Below, piece after piece: positions 57,094-64,000 of a stretch of DNA of 64,000 bases. The notes beneath the pieces were generated by a model. It did not search any database and was not told the origin of the DNA. It saw only the letters and a list, made by a program, of their open reading frames with translations. Origin of the DNA: Isoetes taiwanensis. Lineage: Eukaryota > Streptophyta > Lycopodiopsida > Isoetales > Isoetaceae. Where the stretch lies: positions 1-64,000 of the forward strand of contig JAJEKV010000832.1 of NCBI GenBank assembly GCA_021234155.1, given 5' to 3'. The position numbers and the translations under genes were made by a program. Each line of letters opens with the position of its first letter. Position 1 is the first letter of the stretch.

Positions 57094-58722
57094 TGTGACG
57101 TTCCAGGGGAATATACGCTACAAAATCACGTATATTCCCGGACCCGTCACCATTCAAATCTACCTATGTAGCCTTGTATGCCTTAGAAAGTGGTTAGGGG
57201 GCATGACTAAGTTATTCATATAACTTAGCCAACCTTAGGTTAAGACCATTTCCACGTGGCCTTAACCTATTGGGCAACCGCCACACGGACTTACCCTATT
57301 GGAGCCATGTGGCATAACATGTGAACCCTAACCTATAAAGGTCTAAACCCTAACCTTAGGCCTCTTTTCCGCCCAACGATTAAAGGAACCTTCTTGGCCA
57401 AACTCCGTTTCGAGAACCGTCCTGGCTAAGATAGCATGGCAGCCCCCAGAGCGTGAGCGCATCATCAGGAGTGGGAGCTACCTCGAACACTTCGAAGATC
57501 ATGGAGACGCCCGGGTTTGGAGGGAGTGCTTCAGGAGCAGGTATGTAGAGTAGTAGTCATAGTAGTTCATCTGGAATTAGCATTCCAGATGAGTTAGTAT
57601 CTTGTGTCCAGAGTAGAGCCATCCTAGAACCCTCATACATCATCTTGAACCCTAATCAAGGAACTCTAACCGTAGTTAGATATAGATGATTAGGTTAAGA
57701 TGTTCTTTATGATTATTCTCATGATATGATGATTATGTGATGATGGATGATCATGTTTGCTCCTCTTGTATTGGGAAGGGGGGTAGAGACCTAGAGCCAT
57801 ATGTAGTATGCTCCTAGATTAGATCCCTTAGTTCCTATTAGTTTGCGGCCATTGCATAGGAACCCTTAGGGCCTATGGAGGCTATGATGTGACTCAAACA
57901 CTACACAACGGGGCTAGAGGCATCACGGAGGAGGATCCCCGCGAGGCGGGGCTACGAAGGGGGATCCCATAGTGGGCTAGGCTTTATGGTCTGGCCCGTG
58001 TGGGCCGAGCATGGTCCGACACCTCTGGGCGATGGTGTCGCCCCCCTGCCTCTCAAGAGTTGCAAAAGTGTCGGCTTGGCTCTTGTTTTGGGGGTTCGGG
58101 GCCGGGTATGAATCGTGTGTGTCGCCGATTCTCTAGCCGCCGATGGAACCTCTAGACCCGGGAAGGGAGATGCAACCCTTCCCTCGGCCCGGACGAGGGG
58201 GAGATGCAACTGGAGTAGTCCCGATGGGTGATGCCATGGGATTGCGTGATCCGGAAGGCTAGAGTCATGCAGAGCCTGATTGAGCCCATCGCAAAGTATA
58301 CAGGGGAGGGGCGGATGGAGTGGTCAACCCTAGCCATTGTCTTATGCCAGCCCCGCCATTGTTATGATTTCGGTTCCGCTCTATCTTGAGGCCTAGGTGG
58401 GTCATCCTCCTTATGAGTGAGCCATGGGTAGGAGCTCTTATGTTTTATGGTTTATGATTATCTTCTTTGCTCTTATGGATATGTGATGGACTACCTTCGA
58501 GGTAGTATGTTGTATTGTTATTGCTAGTTCTGACGTTGTTTATGCTTCCGCTGTGATAGGAGCCCATAGGGGAAGGGCGCGCAAGACACCTTCGTGTCCC
58601 CTGCCCGCACTAGGATTCTCTCAGAGTGCGGGTTAGATGGAGGGCCCATGCGGTTGATGGACCGGATGGGGATTTCTGCCGAGTGTAATGCGAGGCCCGT
58701 ATATTTAGCAGGGAGCGTCACA
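57094..58722 (+). repeat. 3' LTR of element C
   Basis: About 1629 bp, TGTGACGTTCCAGG to GGAGCGTCACA, followed by ATAGC. It starts with the same palindrome as the 5' copy. Long blocks are identical to the 5' LTR; the differences cluster in GC-rich patches as short indels. Confidence 0.95.
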
Positions 58723-59687
58723 ATAGCTTTACTTTGCATTGTGATGCGAAAATAAAACCGGAATGCCATGTACTTGACCATGCATGATTAAAAGGAAATT
58801 TATATGTTAGAATGTGAAGCATTGGGCAGAACTCTTGATTTGGATTGCATTAGTTCAATATGTTTTTGTATCATTCACTTGATTGGCTTCGTAAAAATAA
58901 ACCTTTGACTATTGTCCTTGGCATCATAATAACTACATGACTATTGTTCATGGAAGGATAAATAGGATATTGAGATTGGCTTTGGCAAATTTTCAGTTGA
59001 TATAAAGGCTCATGAGGCTAAAGGATAATAAGTACGATTCTTACCTAAGTTTGAATCTAGAGTGATAATACGTTCTTGGGATTGAGGTTGTAGGGTTGTA
59101 GGAAGTTTTTTTTTTTTTTTAATTGAAGGAAAATCGATTTATTAGTAAGAAAGACAAGCTAAGATATTTAATGCATATGAGTATTTTTTCTTTCTTTCTT
59201 CTTTTTTGTATTGAAAGACGTCAACATCATCACATCATGAGTACACTAGATACATCACGTGCCACATATCACATGGAAGCCAATCCACTACCTAACTACC
59301 ATATCTTATGCTAGGAGTTGCTTGGACGTGATTATCTAGTACATATGGCAGATTTAAGATCTCTACCACTAGACCAGTTGGTCATACTTGAACCTAAGAC
59401 CTTGGGTGTGCTAGTTTAAGGTCCTACCACTAGACCATGCCTTGAAGGACATATAAGTATTCTATAAAATATTCACTCCTTACGGAGGGAGTGACAATGG
59501 GGGAGCATGCTATGGAAGCCTGCTGTATTTGCTATGCAATTCTTGTACAATATATTGAATATATAAAGTGTATAAATATCATGAAAATAGGATATTATAG
59601 CATCCTAAAATATGCTTTTTCCTATAAGGGAAATTCTAAACTTCAATGCGCTCTCGTATAATTATAGAGATATGCTAAATGTCACTG
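58723..59687. other. Spacer between element C and the inverted-repeat element
   Basis: Begins with the right ATAGC copy. A T-run (59107-59120) and the second copy of the dispersed repeat (59146-59185) are the only structures seen. No gene. Confidence 0.5.
59146..59185. repeat. Dispersed repeat, copy 2
   Basis: GTAAGAAAGACAAGCTAAGA followed by TATTTAATGCATATGAGTAT. It matches 45650-45690 with one base missing. Confidence 0.8.
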
Positions 59688-62352
59688 TTGCAATATGTAG
59701 CAAAATAACAGGGGGTTCCAGCTGGATTTGATATGGATATAATTCTTGAAACTATAGACCATATCCCTAAAATAATTCAATGGGTTATTATAAAAAAAAC
59801 ATTGATTTAAGATAAAAAAATAATCACATTAGCTCACTGGTTAGATTGGTTAAAATAGTCTTATTAGGACATTGTGTTGTTTTGGTAGAGGTTCGAGCCC
59901 CCGTATTTCAAATTCTAAAACCTAAGCAGTATAGAGGCTTGATATACCATCAAAATCTTAGGCAAACTCAGATTTGACATCTCATAATCATAGGCACCCC
60001 CAATCATAAATGAGCATAAGCAAAGCGAGAGGTGCCTGGAGGCTCCAACATATGGTTTGGGCGATCGGCGGATCCAAACGACCGTGGTAGTCCGGAGTTC
60101 ACCTCGTTTTAGAATATGTATGTGATGAGTTCTGGTAAATCATAGGAAATACAATGTGAACTATGATTTTTTGGATTGCCCTCCGTTAAAGGGCAATTTG
60201 TTAGGGGATGGGTTTAGATATCTTGGTATATTATAAGCATACCTCATGATCGATGGTTATTATTGCGGTGATTGTTTTTCTGGCGGTGAAAAATATTTTT
60301 GGTTTTTCTCATATAAATTTTGCCTTTTGGAGACCAAATGTTTTCTACGGCCATCAGAAACTCATTTTACCCTAATCATTTTTTTTTCTGGGGCTTTAGA
60401 CAATTGGTTAGGGCTGGCGAACGTTATTTTAGAGTGAGGCAAAAGATAGATGTTCTTGGCCTTTCTTTGAACAACATAAATGGCTCCATCCCCGATACCT
60501 TAAACGCTAAAAAATCTACAATCATTATCTTTTCCATCAAAATAAACTATTAGGTCCGATTGGAGCGGGATGGATGTGCCTTAAGAGCATTGAGTAGGTA
60601 GGCGGTAATTTGTCGCCGGGACTACTTCCTCAGAGAGTAGAAGCATACATTTTGAAGATGAAAAGTAGTACCATGCTAATGGTAGCGACAAAACATAAAA
60701 CAGAAGCTAAACCTGGCTTCAATCCAAATCCTGTAACCCCTTTGTCTCTGTCAAAGCTTCTCACCACATACTCTCATCCTATGGTGCTAAACATGCCAAT
60801 GCACATCCCATGCACTAGACACACGATGATGTAAATATGTAGCAAAATGATTTGAATATAATAAGTTGAGATACATTACCTTCTGAATCATCACATAACC
60901 AATACAACAACTATATTGTAATGCATTCTCTCTCTGTTGCATCTTTGTATTTAGTCTAGTGGTAACATACGAGTCCTAGAATATATACGTCTCAAGTTTG
61001 AGGTCGTAGAAGGAGCCAATAAGTAGCTTTCTAATCCAACGAAGATCTTTAGAGTAAGGCCTCAACTCGGAGGAGCTAGCAATCTAAACCTTTCACGCTC
61101 AGAACATATATTTGATAATGTAGATCATTGAGGCAATTTTGAACTTTCCTCCATGGTGCATCACATTAATCAACGTTACAAGGTGCTCTAGATAGTAAGT
61201 TTCTATTAACCAATGTTGCAAGGTGTTTGATATTGCCAACTCCATAAAATGGAGTTTGTCTAAATCCTTCAGCCAATAATATCCCATGATTCCTTCAAAG
61301 CAATGAAGTTTACTCCTACGCAAAGCCTTGCACATGATCATTGCTCCAAACTTGCGCCAGTTCAACCAAATAATTCTTGATCCTCACAATCACACTAGGC
61401 GGCGTGTTAGCATCTAGCTTCATAACAAATTGCGGATGCACATGATCCAACAACGATCCCCGTAGCCATAACACCAGCTTTGCACCTTAGACTACCACGG
61501 TTGTTGGATTCGTCGATCCTACGACCCAGATCGTATGTTGAGGCCTCTGGGCACCTCTCGTTTCGCTTATAGTCATTTATGATTGGAGGCACCTATGATT
61601 TTCGAAATATCAAATACGATTTCGCATAAGGTTTTAAGGGAATATCGAACCTCTATACGGCTTTGCCTAAGATTTTAAGATATGAAATATGGGGGCTCGA
61701 ACCTCTGCAAAACAAGACAATGTCCTAATAAGACTACTTTAACCAATGTACTTAGTGAGCTAATGTGATTATTTTTTATCTTGAATCTTTGTTTTTTTTA
61801 TAACAATCCATTTAATTGGTTTTAGGGATATATAGTCTATGGTTTTAGGGATTGTTATTTTTACATCGATATCAAATCCCCACAGAAACCCCACATTATT
61901 TTGCTACATATTCTTAACGAGGTGCATCTTGGACTACCACAGCGGTAGGTAATTCGTCGATCCTATGACCCAGATCGTATGTTGAGGCCTCTGGGCACCT
62001 CTCGTTTCGCTTATAGTCATTTATGATTGGAGGTGCCTATGATTTTTGAAATATCAAATACGATTTCGCCTAAGGTTTTGAGGGAATATCGAACCTCTAT
62101 ACGGCTTTGCCTAAGATTTTAAGATATGAAATATGGGGGCTCGAACCTCTACCAAAACAAGACAATGTCCTAATAAGACTACTTTAACTAATGTACTCAG
62201 TGAGCTAATGTGATTATTTTTTATCTTGAATCTTTGTTTTTTTTATAACAATCCATTTAATTGGTTTTAGGGATATATGGTCTATGGTTTTAGGGATTGT
62301 TATTTTTACATCCATATCAAATTGGAACCCCCTGTTATTTTGCTACATGTTG
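59688..62352. mobile_element. Inverted-repeat element with duplicated right arm (MULE or foldback type)
   Basis: The left arm (59688-60090) starts GCAATATGTAGCAAAATAAC. Its reverse complement occurs twice in tandem on the right, at about 61490-61915 and 61925-62352. The last copy ends TTATTTTGCTACATGTTGC. Arms of about 400 bp pair over most of their length, including the block around GAGGTTCGAGCCCCC and the inner block at CCGTGGTAGTC. Long terminal inverted repeats around about 1.4 kb of other DNA fit a Mutator-like or foldback element. I found no transposase and no clear target duplication. Confidence 0.7.
60435..60553 (+). pseudogene. Possible captured leucine-rich-repeat fragment
   Basis: Within the inverted-repeat element, one frame reads KIDVLGLSLNNINGSIPDTL before a stop at 60553. 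The plant extracellular LRR consensus is LxxLxLSxNxLxGxIPxxL, so most fixed positions agree. Only one repeat is visible. Gene-fragment capture is known for Mutator-like elements, so capture is plausible. Chance similarity over 20 residues remains possible. Confidence 0.35.
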
Positions 62353-64000
62353 CTCCACCAAATACGATATTCATAGAAACATCCAATAGTGATGGAAATT
62401 CTACATCGACTCCTCTTATGCCACCATCAATATTTATGCCCATATGTTCTTCAACAATACTGGGCTGTCATCTATCTCTCCGTGACCACTTAACTCTATC
62501 TCTAGACCTGGTGCGTTGGTTGTCAACATCAACGTCATCCTCTTCTATAGCATTTTATTCTCTAAATTTACTTAGAGTTGTGGCATCACGAGGTTCGACT
62601 CTACCTCATCTAACATTCCCTCTTCTCTTTATAAGCCTGCCCAAACTCTCTTACTCCTTCCATTAGCACAACCTGTCATGTGCACATCCAGAACTACCAT
62701 GCCTACATGATGCGTCAAAGCAATGTGAATCTCTCTCAACTCTAACATCTATCACAGTAGTAGCTACATCTTCACAAACAATTGGATTTGATTTACCAGC
62801 CTGTGTGACTCCCATCATGACTTCTCCATCAATTTTGTCATTGCTATTCACAATAATGTCACTAAATTTTGCAATCGAGCTCGCTACTTAACATGTCCTG
62901 CTTCTTTTCTAAAGCCTAGTCTTCTTTCCTCTCTAGCCCTCCTACACTCATGATTTTGAACACATTGCCATGTCGTGAAGAACTTCTTGCTCAATCATCT
63001 TATAAACCTTATTTTTAGTTGAGCTTCTCTTCTAAGTAATATTCTTGCTGCTACCCAATTCTGCCACGAAACCAAAACTTTACCTGACTCGAAATTGAAG
63101 TGCAAATTTGCTCGTCATCTCTAGAAATGTACCAGTAGAGATAGTCAAGAACCACAATTACATTAGCAACCAGAAACCACACTGACATGCTCCATGGTGC
63201 TAGACCTCATTATACAGCATACAAAACTTGTACAAGCATACCCCACAAACGAGGATTGCTATCTATGGTCTAGATTGAGAAATAACTTCGAAATATGCCC
63301 ATCCATTAGCTCTCGCTGCCCTACGTCATCCCCCGTGTGAACTAAGGAGGTTTCAGGGGGATTTTAATTTAAAAGTGTTAACTTAAAAAACATTTGGTCG
63401 TTTGGGGCCTTGCGGTAATCGTAGAGATGTCATGTACATACCAATGTATATACGGTGCATTGAGATAATGTAGCCTTGAAGACCACTTATAGTTGTTGCC
63501 AAAATTTCTATGATATATATTTATAATAAGCAACAAGTAGGATAAAATTTCGGGGGTGCACCTAATGTAAAGTCTATATGGCATGCATGCATAGGGTTAC
63601 AAGAAACTACCCCTTATCACGGAAAGTCGTTAAGAAAATATACCTCATATTTCATATACCCTACCATATTTCTTTTTTAATATATATATCATAACATATA
63701 TATGTTCTTATGTTTGTCCTCCAATCTGACGTTGATCCGAGATCCTACGACTCCATGGGCTTTGGGGCGTATCCTATATGGCCTGAGTGGCTTGGGAGTT
63801 TGTGACCCGATTATATGTAAGCGATCCCACGGTCCAAGGTTGATCGATCGACCGTTAGTCAGAGATCCCTCGGCTCATGTTGCTTTTAGATATATCCTAC
63901 ATGATCCCTCTGGTCATTGATCATAATCCTTGGTCCAAGATCCCACGGCTCACATTGCATGCTCGAGGCCTTGGTATTTTCAACAAATCTTAAGGAAAGG
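62353..64000. other. Gene-poor right end
   Basis: A 129-codon frame crosses the arm boundary (62277-62666) and is Ser/Leu-rich without a domain. A loosely repeated motif of the type GATCC-ACGGCTC occurs three times at about 63738-63955. Nothing else is supported. Confidence 0.4.
63738..63955. repeat. Degenerate repeat with GATCC-ACG-CTC motif
   Basis: GAGATCCTACGACTC, GAGATCCCTCGGCTCA and AAGATCCCACGGCTCA lie 70-130 bases apart with similar flanks (ATATCCTA-ATG). Probably the edge of a satellite array that continues past the window. Confidence 0.5.

Larger units (their letters stand above)
46955..58722 (+). mobile_element. Element C: Ty3/gypsy chromovirus with intact H3-tail start, RNase H deleted
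   Basis: About 11.8 kb with a perfect 5-bp target duplication ATAGC (46950-46954 and 58723-58727). LTRs are 46955-48586 and 57094-58722. Order: primer site, H3-like ORF1, hairpin spacer, ORF2, gag, protease, RT, integrase, chromodomain, stem-loop cassettes, polypurine tract. It is the same family as B. The stretch from the RT catalytic box to the RNase H-integrase linker is only about 120 bases here, against about 770 in A and 840 in B, so RNase H is missing. Confidence 0.95.

Overview
The window is nuclear DNA of a land plant, probably a flowering plant. The evidence is three large Ty3/gypsy LTR retrotransposons of chromovirus type, primer sites close to plant initiator-Met tRNA complementarity, intron-bearing remains of a plant-type Cys/Met-metabolism enzyme gene, and AT-rich repeat-laden spacers. 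I cannot name the species. No intact host gene, rRNA, tRNA or CRISPR array was recognised.

Layout. 1-4680: gene-poor flank. 4681-17862: element A. 17863-22435: spacer with a dimeric SINE-like repeat (18848-19530). 23207-25494: decayed PLP-enzyme gene (cystathionine gamma-synthase / methionine gamma-lyase family). 26854-27030: small ORF with an in-frame 48-bp duplication. 27828-28380: tandem array of roughly 60-bp units, split by element B (28381-40452), which has a perfect CTAAA target duplication. 40453-46954: repeats and unassigned ORFs. 46955-58722: element C, with a perfect ATAGC target duplication. 59688-62352: an inverted-repeat element with a duplicated right arm and a possible captured leucine-rich-repeat fragment. 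62353-64000: gene-poor.

The main discovery is in the three elements. All lie on the + strand, have LTRs of about 1.6 kb and are 11.8-13.2 kb long. Between the primer site and gag, each carries about 3-4 kb that ordinary chromoviruses lack. This holds two extra reading units. ORF1 is a histone H3-like protein. In element C it opens with MARTKQTARK, which is the H3 tail with K4 and K9; element B opens with MARTKQT. In all three elements it ends with an H3 histone-fold signature ([47 protein letters not shown]). Tail and core are separated by a long charged linker that has its own conserved YLRRW-type motif. ORF2 is a short protein of unknown function starting MA...RWY. Gag-pol follows, in the order protease, reverse transcriptase, RNase H, integrase, chromodomain. 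One element family thus encodes both a histone H3 (the chromodomain ligand) and a chromodomain (the reader).

The extra units have their own TATA-like boxes and AT-rich 3' ends, so they may be separately transcribed. Family-specific hairpin modules sit around ORF1 in A and C, and repeated stem-loop cassettes with a GATGATGGGA core lie between pol and the 3' LTR in B and C. All coding units are broken by many short indels and stops. Some of these may be sequence errors, because the two LTRs of each element also differ mainly by short indels. All coding calls in the elements are therefore given as pseudogenes with approximate limits.
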